A stretch of 64,000 nt of DNA from the NCBI RefSeq assembly GCF_009831765.1, contig NZ_WSSB01000006.1, positions 62,001 to 126,000 on the forward strand, given 5' to 3'. Of this stretch, positions 28,387 to 38,672 are shown piece by piece. Position numbers and translations under genes: made by a program. The DNA comes from Craterilacuibacter sinensis. GTDB lineage: Bacteria; Pseudomonadota; Gammaproteobacteria; Burkholderiales; Chromobacteriaceae. The notes below the pieces were generated by a model. It saw only the letters and a list, made by a program, of their open reading frames with translations. It ran no database searches and had not been told where the DNA came from. Numbering within the stretch: position 1 is the stretch's first letter; every line of letters starts with the position of its first letter.

Positions 28387-28415
28387 ATTATCGGTTTTTA
28401 GTAATGTACTGTCAA
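28387..28415 (-). promoter_or_regulatory. Sigma-70 promoter for the candidate sRNA
   Basis: Minus strand: TTGACA (28415-28410), 17-bp spacer, GATAAT (28392-28387). Eleven of twelve consensus bases at ideal spacing; start expected near 28380. Confidence 0.8.
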
Positions 28416-28563
28416 TCAATGTGTGTTCTTAAATCGTCAAAATGTAAGAAAACGTCGCAATTTATGACAATGGGTGTCGCTAAACGAAAGTAGCTATCTT
28501 GCTAGATACTGAATACGCGTTATATGCCACAATACCCGTTTTACATTGCCGTTTGATGACACC

Positions 28564-29655
28564 ATGCCCAGTCAGCTTCCTGATCCGCGTCAATACCCCG
28601 CTTTGCTCGCTTCGAACCGCCTGATACACCACGCCGTTTCTGCGCTTGATGCCAAAACAGATGCCGATGCCGGATCTTGGCGCGAGGGTTTGCGCTTGGC
28701 GCTGGGCGATGTGCTTAAACGCGACGATATGCTGACCCTGTCGGTTGCGCTGGCGATGGCGCCATCTGCCGCTGCCTATCGTGAACTATGGCAGGCCTTG
28801 CGCGCTGCGGTAGAGCAGGCCGACGGCCGGCATGTGGTACTTTTTGCCATGCCGCTGGTGCTGGTGGCTGCCGCAGACGGTGAAGTTAGCTTGCCGGCTG
28901 AAATTGGCGATGCGGCCGGGCTCAATGCCTTGTTGCGCCAGCATGCGGTATTTTCTCCCGGTGCCGAAGTGTGGCTGGGCGGTGCTTTGCTGCATCCGGA
29001 TACGCTGTCTGAGATTTCGGCTGGCCAGATCTATCGTGCGACGCATGAGGCGGCGGGCATGATGGATGCCTTGCCGGCTAATCTGGCCGGTCGTGCGGTG
29101 ACCGTGCACAAGGATGGCGTCTTCCTGCGTTACCTCTTGGGGGTTGCCATACAGGAAGAGGGGCGTCCGTCTGCGCTCAAGCTCGGTGGTGCCGTTGGGG
29201 CGTGGGGTTTGCCATTGATGAAGTTTTTGGGCGAGCAGCTGAAAACCTCAGGGCTTAATCTGTTTCCGATTGCCCGCCCGCCACAAATGCTGATGCAGGC
29301 CATGGTGGAAGGCGGCAAGGCGCGGCATGAAGTCGCGCTGCAGGCTTTTGCCAGTAGCCAGATTCGCCGTCTGCGCGATAAATCGCTGACGCCGGTTGCG
29401 GTATTGGCCGCCCATAGTGGTGGTGAGCTGCGTTTCACCTTGTCGGCGGTAAGCGGCGAGGGTGCGGATGAGGGATTTGTCTGGACGCTGTCGCCACTGG
29501 ATTCGGTGCCGGCGATTGAGACCATGGTGCGCGAACTGATGGCCGAGTGTCAGGTCGAGGATGTGCGTATCGTCACGGGCTTGATGGCCGAAGAGCAGCA
29601 AGGTGAGCGTTTATTCCTGCATGCAGGCAATACAGCATCGGCTGCCGCGCACTGA
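28564..29655 (+). CDS. Conserved protein of unknown function
   Basis: 363 residues from ATG 28564 (an upstream TTG at 28546 adds six residues). Soluble, Ala/Leu-rich, with no signal peptide or clear transmembrane helix. I see no catalytic motif. The length, codon use and strong third-position GC are those of a real gene. It lies between the sRNA region and glyA; 80 bp separate it from the SHMT mRNA start. I do not recognise the family. Confidence 0.75.
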   Translation: MPSQLPDPRQYPALLASNRLIHHAVSALDAKTDADAGSWREGLRLALGDVLKRDDMLTLSVALAMAPSAAAYRELWQALRAAVEQADGRHVVLFAMPLVLVAAADGEVSLPAEIGDAAGLNALLRQHAVFSPGAEVWLGGALLHPDTLSEISAGQIYRATHEAAGMMDALPANLAGRAVTVHKDGVFLRYLLGVAIQEEGRPSALKLGGAVGAWGLPLMKFLGEQLKTSGLNLFPIARPPQMLMQAMVEGGKARHEVALQAFASSQIRRLRDKSLTPVAVLAAHSGGELRFTLSAVSGEGADEGFVWTLSPLDSVPAIETMVRELMAECQVEDVRIVTGLMAEEQQGERLFLHAGNTASAAAH

Positions 29656-29750
29656 TTTACCTGTATGAGCGGGGAAAGCCGCCGTGTGCGTGCGGCAAAT
29701 GATGTAAAATCACGCCTCGTTACTGAACCCTTGATTTGGAAGAGTTGAAG

Positions 29751-30998
29751 ATGTTTGCTACTGACCAGTCGATTGCCCAGTTTGACCCCGAACTTTCCGC
29801 CGCCATTGAGGCAGAGTGCCAGCGCCAGGAAGACCATATCGAGCTGATTGCGTCGGAGAACTACACGAGTCCGGCCGTGATGGAGGCGCAAGGCTCCCAG
29901 CTGACCAATAAGTATGCCGAAGGCTATCCGGGTAAGCGCTTCTATGGCGGTTGCGAGCATGTGGATGTTGTCGAGCAACTGGCGATCGATCGCGTCAAGC
30001 AACTGTTCGGTGCCGAGTACGCCAACGTGCAGCCGCATTCCGGCTCCCAGGCCAATCAGGCGGTGTATTTCTCCATCCTCAAGCCGGGTGACACCGTGAT
30101 GGGGATGAATCTTGGTCATGGCGGTCACCTGACGCACGGTAGTCCGGCCAACCTGTCGGGCAAGATGTTCAATATCGTTGCTTACGGTCTCAATGAAAAT
30201 GAAGAGATCGATTACGACGATATGGAGCGCGTGGCCATGGAAACCCGCCCCAAGCTGATTATTGGCGGTGCTTCGGCCTTTGCCTTGCGTTTCGATTTCG
30301 AACGCATGGGCCAGATCGCCAAGAAGTGCGGCGCTTACTTTATGGTGGATATGGCGCACTACGCCGGTCTGATTGCCGCCGGTGTTTACCCTAACCCGGT
30401 GCCGCATGCCGACTTCGTGACCTCGACCACGCACAAGACTCTGCGTGGCCCGCGCGGCGGCATCATTCTGGCCAAGGCAGAGTACGAGAAGAGCCTGAAT
30501 TCTTCGGTGTTCCCGACCTTGCAGGGCGGCCCGCTGATGCATGTCATCGCCGGTAAAGCCATCGCCTTCAAGGAAGCACTCAAGCCTGAATTCAAGGCGT
30601 ACCAGGAGCAAGTGCTGAAGAACGCTGATGCCATGGCACGTACCCTGACCGAACGCGGTCTGCGCATCGTGTCCGGTCGTACCGAAAGCCATGTCTTCCT
30701 GGTGGATCTGCGTGCCAAGGGCTTGACCGGCAAGGCAGCCGATGCGGCTTTGGGTAAGGCACATATTACCGTCAACAAGAATTCGATTCCGAATGACCCG
30801 GAGAGCCCGTTCATTACCTCCGGCATCCGTATCGGCAGCCCGGCGATCACTACCCGTGGCTTTAAAGAAGCCGAAGCCGTGATTGTGGCCAATCTGATCG
30901 CCGATGTACTGGATGCGCCGGAAGACGCGGCAGTGCTTGCGCGAGTAGCGGCTGAAGCGACTGCCCTGTGCCATCGTTTCCCGGTATACGCCAAGTAA
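29751..30998 (+). CDS. glyA: Serine hydroxymethyltransferase
   Basis: 415-residue PLP enzyme interconverting serine and glycine with tetrahydrofolate, the main one-carbon source. PLP Lys in [14 protein letters not shown]; substrate region [16 protein letters not shown]-type (here [16 protein letters not shown]); [12 protein letters not shown] is conserved. ATG 29751 is preceded by a GGAAGAG SD. Single gene with a strong terminator. Confidence 0.98.
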   Translation: MFATDQSIAQFDPELSAAIEAECQRQEDHIELIASENYTSPAVMEAQGSQLTNKYAEGYPGKRFYGGCEHVDVVEQLAIDRVKQLFGAEYANVQPHSGSQANQAVYFSILKPGDTVMGMNLGHGGHLTHGSPANLSGKMFNIVAYGLNENEEIDYDDMERVAMETRPKLIIGGASAFALRFDFERMGQIAKKCGAYFMVDMAHYAGLIAAGVYPNPVPHADFVTSTTHKTLRGPRGGIILAKAEYEKSLNSSVFPTLQGGPLMHVIAGKAIAFKEALKPEFKAYQEQVLKNADAMARTLTERGLRIVSGRTESHVFLVDLRAKGLTGKAADAALGKAHITVNKNSIPNDPESPFITSGIRIGSPAITTRGFKEAEAVIVANLIADVLDAPEDAAVLARVAAEATALCHRFPVYAK

Positions 30999-31012
30999 GC
31001 CGTATCTGACTG

Positions 31013-31055
31013 CAAAAACGCCGCGCTTCCCGTATTTGGGGCGCGGCGTTTTTGT
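31013..31055 (+). terminator. Intrinsic terminator after glyA
   Basis: AAAAACGCCGCGC/GCGCGGCGTTTTT long stem with a 14-nt loop. Confidence 0.92.
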
Positions 31056-31123
31056 TGTGTCGTTCACGCTTGCCCGCAAGGTTTCAGGCCCGGGTGTAGA
31101 AATCAATTCAAAGGTCTTTTGCT

Positions 31124-31318
31124 ATGTATTTGCTGATGGTGGGCTGGGTGTATGTGATCCTGATGTTTTCTCTGGCGCAAGAAAGTGTGCTTGCCGGCGT
31201 ATTGACCTTTTCCCTGCTTGGCGTGCTGCCCGTGGTTTTATGGGTCTGGATGAAAATACACCGCTTGCGCGCACGGCGCGAGGCTGCAGCATCTGCACAA
31301 GATGATGGCAAAGCTTGA
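31124..31318 (+). CDS. Small membrane protein, 64 residues
   Basis: Two hydrophobic segments (about 2-21 and 24-42) separated by a short polar turn (AQESV), then a basic and Ala-rich C-terminal tail (IHRLRARREAAAS). AAAGG lies upstream of the ATG with a long spacer. Its stop codon overlaps the -35 element proposed for rpsB. No family recognised; the membrane topology predicts N-in/C-in with the basic tail in the cytoplasm. Confidence 0.65.
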   Translation: MYLLMVGWVYVILMFSLAQESVLAGVLTFSLLGVLPVVLWVWMKIHRLRARREAAASAQDDGKA

Positions 31319-31446
31319 GGATAACGCCCTGGCAGTGATAGAATCCCGCGTCCCCGGAATTTAGGGGAACTACGCACGTTCGCGCCAAAGGGTGTCCGCA
31401 AGGATTTTTGCGCGAACGGAGCCCATAACCCTTAGGAGTTTATTTA
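31315..31446 (+). promoter_or_regulatory. rpsB promoter and structured 5' leader
   Basis: TTGAGG (31315-31320), 18-bp spacer, TAGAAT (31339-31344) preceded by TG (extended -10). The leader then forms TCCCC/GGGGA and a larger stem GTTCGCG (31378-31384) with CGCGAAC (31411-31417), ending with a TTAGGAG SD. Ribosomal protein S2 represses its own mRNA through a 5' leader in E. coli; a similar role here is inferred. Confidence 0.6.
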
Positions 31447-32175
31447 ATGAGCACTACCGTTACCATGCGTCAAATGCTGGAGGCCGGCGTTCACTTCGGT
31501 CACCAAACCCGCTTCTGGAACCCAAAGATGGCTCAGTACATCTTCGGCAGCCGCAACAAGATCCACATCATCAACCTGGAAAAAACCCTGCCACTGTTTA
31601 TCAGTGCTCAGGACTATGTTCGCCGCTTGGCCGCGAACAAGGGTACCGTGATGTTTGTCGGCACCAAGCGTCAGGCGCGTGAAATCGTACGTGAAGAAGC
31701 TAGCCGTGCAGGCGTTCCTTTCGTTGATCACCGCTGGCTCGGCGGCATGCTGACCAACTACAAGACGGTCAAGCAGTCGATCAAGCGTCTGGAAGAAAAG
31801 TCTGCTGCGCTGGCTAACGCGGACGAAAGCGGTTTCAACAAGAAAGAACTGCTGGACATGCAGCGCGAAGTTGAAAAACTCGAGCGTTCGCTGGGCGGTA
31901 TCAAGGATATGAAGGGCTTGCCAGACGCCATCTTCGTTATCGATACCGGCTACCAGAAGGGCACCATCGTTGAAGCCCAGAAACTGGGTATCCCAGTTAT
32001 TGGCGTGGTTGATACCAATAACAACCCAGAGGGTATCGATTTCGTGATCCCGGGTAACGACGACTCCAGTCGTGCGATCCGCCTGTACGCTCGTGGTATC
32101 GCTGATGCGGTACTCGAAGGTCGCGCACAAGCGATGCAGGAAATCGTAGCTGCCCAACCGGCTGCTGCCGAGTAA
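31447..32175 (+). CDS. rpsB: 30S ribosomal protein S2
   Basis: 242 residues. Opens with [20 protein letters not shown] and contains the S2 signature [15 protein letters not shown] and later [18 protein letters not shown]. Full length. First gene of the rpsB-tsf-pyrH-frr series. Confidence 0.98.
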   Translation: MSTTVTMRQMLEAGVHFGHQTRFWNPKMAQYIFGSRNKIHIINLEKTLPLFISAQDYVRRLAANKGTVMFVGTKRQAREIVREEASRAGVPFVDHRWLGGMLTNYKTVKQSIKRLEEKSAALANADESGFNKKELLDMQREVEKLERSLGGIKDMKGLPDAIFVIDTGYQKGTIVEAQKLGIPVIGVVDTNNNPEGIDFVIPGNDDSSRAIRLYARGIADAVLEGRAQAMQEIVAAQPAAAE

Positions 32176-32188
32176 GCAGGGAAAACCA

Positions 32189-32210
32189 AGGGGGCGCAAG
32201 CCCCTTTTTT
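32189..32210 (+). terminator. Partial terminator between rpsB and tsf
   Basis: GGGGC-GCAA-GCCCC tetraloop hairpin followed by six T. Probably attenuates transcription so that S2 is made in excess over EF-Ts. Confidence 0.8.
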
Positions 32211-32251
32211 CCGGTCTGGTTACCTGTTTCACATAATCTAGGAGTTTGAAA

Positions 32252-33118
32252 ATGGCGGAAATCACCGCGAAAATGGTCGCCGAGTTGCGCGCTGCAACCT
32301 CGATGGGCATGATGGAATGCAAAAAAGCACTGGTCGAAGCCGAAGGCGACATGGCCAAGGCTGAAGAAATCCTGCGTATCAAGTCCGGCAACAAGGCTTC
32401 CAAGCTGGCCGGCCGTACCGCAGCCGAAGGCGTTATTTCCACTTTCGTTGAAGGTGGTGTGGGCGCCATGGTCGAAGTCAACTGCGAAACCGACTTCGTA
32501 GCCAAGGATGCGACTTTCCTCGCCTTCACCCAGGCTGCAGCCGAAGCCGTTGCCAAGGCCAACCCTGCCGATGTTGAAGCGCTGTCCGCCGTTATCGTTA
32601 ACGGCCAGAGCGTAGAAGACATCCGCAAGGCCGCGATCGCCAAGCTGGGCGAAAACATGACGATCCGTCGTTTTGCCCGCTACGACACGACCGGCAAGAT
32701 CGCTACTTACCTGCACGGCGCCAAGATTGGTGTGATTGTTGACATCAATGGCGAAGAAGCACTGGGTCGCGACGTGGCCATGCATATTGCTGCATCCAAG
32801 CCTATCTGCGTATCCAAGGAGCAGGTTCCTGCCGAGACGCTGGAAACCGAACGCCGCATCTTTACCGAGCAGGCTATTGCCGAAGGCAAGCCGGCCGATA
32901 TCGCCGCCAAGATGGTTGAAGGCCGTGTACGCAAGTACCTGGCTGAAGTCACCCTGGTTGGTCAGCAGTTCGTCAAGAACCCTGACATCACCGTTGAGAA
33001 GTTGCTGTCCGAGCAGGGCGCAACCGTCAATGCATTCGCTATGTTTGTTGTTGGCGAAGGCATTGAGAAAAAAGTAGTTGATTACGCTGCTGAAGTGGCT
33101 GCTGCCGCCAAGGTTTAA
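32252..33118 (+). CDS. tsf: Elongation factor Ts
   Basis: 288-residue guanine nucleotide exchange factor of EF-Tu. N-terminal UBA-like helix pair [20 protein letters not shown] and the TDFVAKD motif that contacts EF-Tu. ATG 32252 is preceded by a TAGGAG SD; another ATG two codons upstream (32246) has poorer spacing. Confidence 0.98.
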   Translation: MAEITAKMVAELRAATSMGMMECKKALVEAEGDMAKAEEILRIKSGNKASKLAGRTAAEGVISTFVEGGVGAMVEVNCETDFVAKDATFLAFTQAAAEAVAKANPADVEALSAVIVNGQSVEDIRKAAIAKLGENMTIRRFARYDTTGKIATYLHGAKIGVIVDINGEEALGRDVAMHIAASKPICVSKEQVPAETLETERRIFTEQAIAEGKPADIAAKMVEGRVRKYLAEVTLVGQQFVKNPDITVEKLLSEQGATVNAFAMFVVGEGIEKKVVDYAAEVAAAAKV

Positions 33119-33139
33119 GCCTTAATCCGGCTACGAAGG

Positions 33140-33166
33140 ACGGCACCTCGTTTCGGGGTGCCGTTT
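33140..33166 (+). terminator. Hairpin terminator between tsf and pyrH
   Basis: ACGGCACCTCG/CGGGGTGCCGT stem, loop of three, followed by TTTT; likely partial. Confidence 0.75.
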
Positions 33167-33206
33167 TGCAAATGTACACTATCAAAATCACGAGTCCGAG
33201 GACACC

Positions 33207-33926
33207 ATGAGCCAAGCCCCTGCCTATAAACGCATCCTGTTGAAATTGTCCGGTGAGGCCCTGATGGGAGGGGATAGCTACGGGATCAACCGTGCCACCA
33301 TCGAACAGATCGTATCCCAGGTCAAGGAAGTGGTTGATATGGGTGTTCAGGTTGGTGTCGTGGTTGGTGGCGGCAATATTTTCCGTGGCGTATCCCAGGC
33401 AGCATCCGGCATGGATCGTGCCACCGCTGACTATATGGGCATGATGGCCACCGTCATGAATGCCTTGGCGCTGAAAGACGCGATGGAGCGTATCGGTATC
33501 GTGGCGCGCGTGCAGTCGGCGCTGACCATGCAGCAGGTGGCTGAGCCTTATGTGCGTGGCAAGGCAATGCAGTATCTGGAAGAAGGTAAGGTCGTGATCT
33601 TTGGGGCCGGTACCGGCAACCCGTTTTTCACCACCGACACCGCTGCCGCCTTGCGCGGCATGGAAATGAACGTGGATATCATGCTGAAGGCCACCAATGT
33701 TGATGGCGTGTACACCGACGACCCGAAAAAGAATCCGGAAGCGGTACGCTACCAGACGCTGACTTTTGACGAGGCCATCTCTCGCAATCTCAAAGTCATG
33801 GATGCGACCGCCTTTGCGCTGTGCCGTGACCAGAACCTGAATATCAAGGTATTCAGCATCTTCCGCAATGGCGCGCTGCGCCGCGTCGTGCTTGGCGAAG
33901 ATGAAGGCACGCTGGTACACTGCTAA
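33207..33926 (+). CDS. pyrH: UMP kinase
   Basis: 239-residue hexameric bacterial UMP kinase of the amino-acid kinase family; converts UMP to [16 protein letters not shown] at the N-terminus, [11 protein letters not shown] for phosphate binding, [17 protein letters not shown] near the ATP site. Complete. Confidence 0.98.
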   Translation: MSQAPAYKRILLKLSGEALMGGDSYGINRATIEQIVSQVKEVVDMGVQVGVVVGGGNIFRGVSQAASGMDRATADYMGMMATVMNALALKDAMERIGIVARVQSALTMQQVAEPYVRGKAMQYLEEGKVVIFGAGTGNPFFTTDTAAALRGMEMNVDIMLKATNVDGVYTDDPKKNPEAVRYQTLTFDEAISRNLKVMDATAFALCRDQNLNIKVFSIFRNGALRRVVLGEDEGTLVHC

Positions 33927-33942
33927 GCATTAGAACACGACA

Positions 33943-33980
33943 GGCGGAAACGGCGAGTGCGCCGCTTTCCGCCTTGTTTT
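33943..33980 (+). terminator. Hairpin terminator between pyrH and frr
   Basis: GGCGGAAA (33943-33950) pairs with TTTCCGCC (33966-33973) with an inner CGGCG/CGCCG stem; TTGTTTTT follows. Confidence 0.75.
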
Positions 33981-34004
33981 TCAGAAATACACTGTGGAGT
34001 AAAC

Positions 34005-34562
34005 ATGATCAACGACGTCAAGAAAACGGCCGAGCTGAAAATGCAGAAGTCGCTGGAAGTCTTCAAGAACGACCTGAACAAGGTACGTACCGGTCGTGCA
34101 CACACCGGCATTCTTGATCACGTAATGGTTGATTACTATGGCAGTCCTGTGCCGGTCGCTCAGGTCGCCAGTGTCAACCTGATCGATGCACGCACAATCG
34201 GTGTCCAGCCTTGGGAAAAACCGATGCTGGCCAAGATCGAGAAGGCTATTCGCGATTGCGACCTCGGCCTGAATCCGGCTGCGATGGGTGATCTCATCCG
34301 CGTACCGATGCCGATGTTGACCGAAGAGCGCCGCCGCGACCTGATCAAGGTGGTACGCAGCGAAGCCGAAGGCGCGCGCGTATCGGTGCGTAATATCCGC
34401 CGTGATGCCAATAACGAGTTGAAGTCGCTGCTGAAAGACAAGGATATTACCGAAGACGACGAGCGTCGCACCCAGGACGATATCCAGAAGCTGACCGACA
34501 AGTACATTGCCGAAGTCGACAAGGCGCTGGCCGCCAAAGAAACCGACCTGATGGCGGTATAA
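34005..34562 (+). CDS. frr: Ribosome recycling factor
   Basis: 185-residue two-domain protein that, with EF-G, splits post-termination ribosomes. [20 protein letters not shown] and [17 protein letters not shown] are diagnostic. ATG 34005 after a TGGAG SD; the in-frame upstream ATG (33957) lies in the pyrH terminator and is rejected. Confidence 0.98.
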   Translation: MINDVKKTAELKMQKSLEVFKNDLNKVRTGRAHTGILDHVMVDYYGSPVPVAQVASVNLIDARTIGVQPWEKPMLAKIEKAIRDCDLGLNPAAMGDLIRVPMPMLTEERRRDLIKVVRSEAEGARVSVRNIRRDANNELKSLLKDKDITEDDERRTQDDIQKLTDKYIAEVDKALAAKETDLMAV

Positions 34563-34572
34563 GGGGCTCGAT

Positions 34573-35322
34573 TTGCTTGGTAGTTCAACTGTAGCGGTGC
34601 CGGACGCGCATCCGGTGCCGCGTCATGTGGCGATTATCCTCGATGGTAACGGGCGCTGGGCTAAAAAGCGCCTGTTGCCGCGTGTGGCCGGTCATAAACG
34701 CGGTCTTGATGCTGTGCGGGAAACGGTCAAGGGCTGTGCCGAGATGGGGGTCGAGTACCTGACCCTGTTTGCCTTCTCTACCGAGAACTGGCGCCGGCCG
34801 GCCGAGGAAGTCTCCTTTTTGATGGGGCTGTTTATCTCCGCGCTCGAGCGTGAAGCCAAGCGTCTGCATGAGCGAAATATCCGACTCAAAGTGATAGGTT
34901 CGCGTGAGCGTTTTGCCCCCGAGTTGCAGGCGCGTATCGTGGCTGCCGAGGCGCTGACCGCGGCGAACACAGGCTTGACGCTGGCGATTGCTGCCGATTA
35001 CGGCGGGCGCTGGGACATCCTGAATGCGGTCAACCAGCTGATCGCCGAGGGTGCAAGCCATATCAGTGAAGATACGCTGTACGGCAGGCTGTCTTTTGGC
35101 GATGCGCCAGAGCCTGATCTTTTTATCCGTACCGGTGGCGAGCAACGCATCAGCAATTTCCTGTTGTGGCAACTGGCCTATAGCGAGTTGTATTTTACCG
35201 ATCTGCTGTGGCCGGACTTTGACCGGCAGGCACTTGAAGCCGCCATTGCCTCGTACCGGCAGCGCGAACGCCGTTACGGGCGTACCAGCGAACAACTGCC
35301 GCCCGATCAACAACGAGGCTGA
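34573..35322 (+). CDS. uppS: Undecaprenyl pyrophosphate synthase (isoprenyl transferase)
   Basis: 249-residue cis-prenyltransferase making the C55 carrier for peptidoglycan and LPS. HVAIILDGNGRWAKKR has the catalytic Asp; FAFSTENWRRP and the C-terminal TGGEQRISNFLLWQ motif are present. Starts with TTG 34573 behind an AAGGGG SD, 10 nt after frr; a GTG at 34597 is the main alternative. 3 nt before cdsA. Confidence 0.95.
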   Translation: MLGSSTVAVPDAHPVPRHVAIILDGNGRWAKKRLLPRVAGHKRGLDAVRETVKGCAEMGVEYLTLFAFSTENWRRPAEEVSFLMGLFISALEREAKRLHERNIRLKVIGSRERFAPELQARIVAAEALTAANTGLTLAIAADYGGRWDILNAVNQLIAEGASHISEDTLYGRLSFGDAPEPDLFIRTGGEQRISNFLLWQLAYSELYFTDLLWPDFDRQALEAAIASYRQRERRYGRTSEQLPPDQQRG

Positions 35323-35325
35323 CCC

Positions 35326-36132
35326 ATGCTCAAGACCCGTATTCTGACTGCTTTAGTCTTGCTGCCGTTAATGCTGGCGGCATTGTTTGTTTTTCCGTCG
35401 CCGCTCTGGGCCGCATTTTCCTGGTTGATTGTCGGCGTGGCCCTGTGGGAGTTCTCCCGTATGGCGGGTCTGGCAGGTCCCATGCAGTGGGGCTATCTTG
35501 CCGTGTCCAGCGCCATCGCTGGCCTTGCCTGGCTGCAGGGCTGGACATTGCCGCTTGTCGCGCAACTCGGTGTACTGGCTTTCTGGCTGGTGCTGGCTCC
35601 TTTGTGGCTGGCCAGGCGCTGGCGTTTGACCCATCAGCCCGCTGCCATGGTGCTGGGCTGGGCCATGTTGTTTCCATGCTGGTTTGCTTTTATCGAACTC
35701 AGGCCGACACCGGCTGATGGCTATGCGCTGCTTGCCATAATGGGCCTAGTGTGGGTTGCTGATGTGGCGGCCTATTTCAGTGGCCGCACCTTCGGCAAAA
35801 GAAAGCTGGCGCCTGCCATCAGCCCGGGTAAAAGCTGGGCTGGCGTCTATGGGGCGTTAGTGGCGGTGGTGGCTTATGTAGTACTGGTCACGCAGCTGGG
35901 CTGGATTAATGTGAGCCTGCCGCTATGGGGCCTGGTGCCGCTGGCACTGGCTATGACCATGGTCAGCGTCGAGGGGGATTTGCTCGAGTCCTGGTTCAAG
36001 CGTGCGGCAGGGGTCAAGGATAGCAGCGCGCTATTGCCAGGGCATGGCGGGGTTTATGACCGTATCGACAGCCTGATTGCGGTTCTGGCGGTGACTAATG
36101 CGCTGATGGCGCTGTCCCGCACGTTTATCTAG
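35326..36132 (+). CDS. cdsA: Phosphatidate cytidylyltransferase
   Basis: 268-residue inner-membrane enzyme making CDP-diacylglycerol. Six or more hydrophobic segments; the family signature near the C-terminus is present as [20 protein letters not shown] followed by [14 protein letters not shown]. Packed 3 nt after uppS and 10 nt before dxr. Confidence 0.96.
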   Translation: MLKTRILTALVLLPLMLAALFVFPSPLWAAFSWLIVGVALWEFSRMAGLAGPMQWGYLAVSSAIAGLAWLQGWTLPLVAQLGVLAFWLVLAPLWLARRWRLTHQPAAMVLGWAMLFPCWFAFIELRPTPADGYALLAIMGLVWVADVAAYFSGRTFGKRKLAPAISPGKSWAGVYGALVAVVAYVVLVTQLGWINVSLPLWGLVPLALAMTMVSVEGDLLESWFKRAAGVKDSSALLPGHGGVYDRIDSLIAVLAVTNALMALSRTFI

Positions 36133-36142
36133 AGGCCATGAC

Positions 36143-37324
36143 ATGTCGCGTTCTTCTTTGGGCGTTACGCTGCTGGGTTCAACCGGCAGCATAGGCAAGA
36201 GCACGCTGGACGTGCTGGCGCTGCATCCCGAGCGTTTCCATCTGGTGGCGCTGACGGCGTATTCGCAGCTGGATCTGCTGTTCGAGCAGTGCTGCCGCTT
36301 CAAGCCCTTGTTTGCCGTCGTTGCCAATGAGGCGGCTGCCCGCGAGCTGCGCCCGCGACTGTCGGTTGCCGGTATTCGCACCGAGGTATTGCAGGGGGAG
36401 GGCGCGCTGGAAACGGTGGCCTCTTTGCCGCAAACCGATGCGGTGATGGCGGCAATCGTCGGTGCGGCCGGTTTGCGCCCCGCCATGGCGGCGGCGCGTG
36501 CCGGCAAACGCGTGATGCTGGCCAATAAGGAATCCCTGGTGGTGGCCGGTGCGCTGTTTATGCAGGCCGTGCGCGCCAGTGGCGCGACCCTGCTGCCGGT
36601 AGACAGTGAACATAATGCGATTTTCCAGTCGCTGCCCTCTGGTTTTAACGGCGATATGGCGGCCAGCGGCGTAGAAAAACTGGTGCTGACCGCGTCGGGT
36701 GGGCCGTTTCGCCGTATGGCAGCGGCTGATCTTGAGCATGTGACCGTGGAGCAAGCATGCGCCCACCCCAACTGGTCCATGGGGCGCAAGATTTCGGTCG
36801 ATTCCGCCACGCTGATGAACAAGGGGCTGGAACTGATCGAGGCACACTGGCTGTTCAATATGCCGGCGGCCGATATCGAGGTGGTGGTGCATCCGCAAAG
36901 CGTGATTCACTCCATGGTGCGCTATCGCGATGGCTCGGTGATTGCCCAGTTGGGTGCGCCGGACATGCGTACGCCGATTGCCTATGCCTTATCCTGGCCC
37001 GAGCGCATCGAAGCGGGTGTCGAGCGGCTGGACTTTCTTAAACTGGGTAGCCTGACTTTCGAAGCGCCGGATATGGCACGCTTCCCGTGCCTTGCGCTGG
37101 CCTATCAGGCCCTGTCCGCGGGCGGGGATGCCTGTTGCGTGCTGAATGCCGCCAATGAAGTTGCCGTGGCGGCTTTTCTGGCCGGAAAAATCGGCTTTGC
37201 CGATATTGCGCGCCAGGTTGAAGCCGCGCTTGCGGCGCTGGATTTGTCGGCCAGTACTTCGATAGACGGCCTGATGGCGCGCGACGCCGAGGCGCGGCGT
37301 TTTGTTGCGACGAGGATAGGCTGA
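36143..37324 (+). CDS. dxr: 1-deoxy-D-xylulose 5-phosphate reductoisomerase
   Basis: 393-residue MEP-pathway enzyme (IspC), NADPH-dependent. NADPH motif [12 protein letters not shown]; metal and substrate motifs [12 protein letters not shown] and TASGGPFR, then [20 protein letters not shown]. Supplies isoprenoid precursor for uppS next door. Its stop overlaps the rseP start by one base. Confidence 0.98.
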   Translation: MSRSSLGVTLLGSTGSIGKSTLDVLALHPERFHLVALTAYSQLDLLFEQCCRFKPLFAVVANEAAARELRPRLSVAGIRTEVLQGEGALETVASLPQTDAVMAAIVGAAGLRPAMAAARAGKRVMLANKESLVVAGALFMQAVRASGATLLPVDSEHNAIFQSLPSGFNGDMAASGVEKLVLTASGGPFRRMAAADLEHVTVEQACAHPNWSMGRKISVDSATLMNKGLELIEAHWLFNMPAADIEVVVHPQSVIHSMVRYRDGSVIAQLGAPDMRTPIAYALSWPERIEAGVERLDFLKLGSLTFEAPDMARFPCLALAYQALSAGGDACCVLNAANEVAVAAFLAGKIGFADIARQVEAALAALDLSASTSIDGLMARDAEARRFVATRIG

Positions 37325-38664
37325 TGCTGACAGTACTCGCATTTTTGCTGGCAATCGGCGTGCTGGTAACCTTTCACGAGTATGGTCATTATCAGGTTGC
37401 GCGCTGGTGCGGTGTGCGCGTGCTGCGTTTTTCCATCGGCTTTGGCAAGCCGCTATTGAAACGGCAGCGCGGCGACACCGAATGGGTGTTGGCGGCGATT
37501 CCTCTGGGCGGCTACGTCAAGATGCTGGACGAGCGCGAGGGGGAAGTCAGGGCGGAAGATCGCCATCTGGCATTCAATAATCAGTCGGTTTACAAACGTA
37601 TCGCCATTGTTGCAGCCGGACCGCTGGCTAACTTCCTGCTGGCCATCGCTCTGTTCTGGCTGGTGCTGCTGCCCGGTGGCACGGCCGTGCAGCCCTTGGT
37701 CGGAACCGTGGCGCAGCAAAGTGCGGCAGCGGCGGCCGGAGTGCAGGCAGGTGACCGGCTTGTCGCGATCAACGGTCAGGCGACACCCAACTGGGAGGCG
37801 ATCAGTGATGCCGTCAATGAAGGTATCGCCAATGAAGGCCAGCTTGTTTTAAGCGTGGAGCAAGGCGGCACGCGCCGTGAACTACAGGTCGACCTGCCGC
37901 GTTTTGGCCTGACGCAGCTGGATGAAAAAAGCCTGAGCAAGCTGGGGATGATGCCTGCGCGCTATTTGCCGAAAATTGCCATGCTTGAGCCCTCGGGCGC
38001 GGGTGCGAAGGCCGGACTCAAGGTAGGAGATACCTTGCTGGCCATGGATGGCGTACCGGTCAAAACCTGGGCGGACTGGGTGGAGGTGGTGAAAAATCAT
38101 CCCGGAAAGTCGATGCAGCTTCAAGTTGAACGCGCGGGTAAAACGCTGGATTTGACTTTGCGCCCGGATACGGTGATGCAGGACGGGCAGGCCAGTGGAC
38201 GTATTGGTGCGGCCCCCGAAGTTGATCGTGCCTGGAGCCAGTCCTTGCTCTTGCGCGTAGATTACACCCCGTTTGAAGCGCTGGAGGCGGCGCTGTCCCG
38301 CACCTGGTCCATGTCGGTGACCACGCTAAGAATGATGGGTGGCATGTTGTTCGGTCAGGTGTCGCTGGATGCGGTCAGCGGTCCGTTTACCATTGCCGAC
38401 TATGCCGGCAAGAGTGCCAATCAGGGCTGGCAAAGTTATCTTGCATTCATGGCTGTCATCAGTATTAGTCTTGGCGTACTCAATCTGTTGCCTGTGCCGG
38501 TGCTGGACGGGGGGCACTTGCTGTATTATGTGGCAGAAATTATCAGGGGCCGGCCGTTGAGCGAACAGGTTCAGCAGTTTGGCCAGCGCATCGGTTTTGC
38601 CATTATCATGGCACTTATGGTTCTTGCCCTCTTCAATGATTTGGGCCGACTGCTCGGAGGCTGA
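37324..38664 (+). CDS. rseP: RIP site-2 protease RseP
   Basis: 446-residue intramembrane zinc metalloprotease that cleaves RseA and signal-peptide remnants. HEYGH at residues 18-22 in the first membrane segment, two tandem PDZ domains (about 115-200 and 205-290), the third ligand in PVLDGGHLLYY. The catalytic Glu is present. Next to bamA, as in many proteobacteria, linking envelope stress sensing to OMP assembly. Confidence 0.97.
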   Translation: MLTVLAFLLAIGVLVTFHEYGHYQVARWCGVRVLRFSIGFGKPLLKRQRGDTEWVLAAIPLGGYVKMLDEREGEVRAEDRHLAFNNQSVYKRIAIVAAGPLANFLLAIALFWLVLLPGGTAVQPLVGTVAQQSAAAAAGVQAGDRLVAINGQATPNWEAISDAVNEGIANEGQLVLSVEQGGTRRELQVDLPRFGLTQLDEKSLSKLGMMPARYLPKIAMLEPSGAGAKAGLKVGDTLLAMDGVPVKTWADWVEVVKNHPGKSMQLQVERAGKTLDLTLRPDTVMQDGQASGRIGAAPEVDRAWSQSLLLRVDYTPFEALEAALSRTWSMSVTTLRMMGGMLFGQVSLDAVSGPFTIADYAGKSANQGWQSYLAFMAVISISLGVLNLLPVPVLDGGHLLYYVAEIIRGRPLSEQVQQFGQRIGFAIIMALMVLALFNDLGRLLGG

Positions 38665-38672
38665 CGCCAAGC

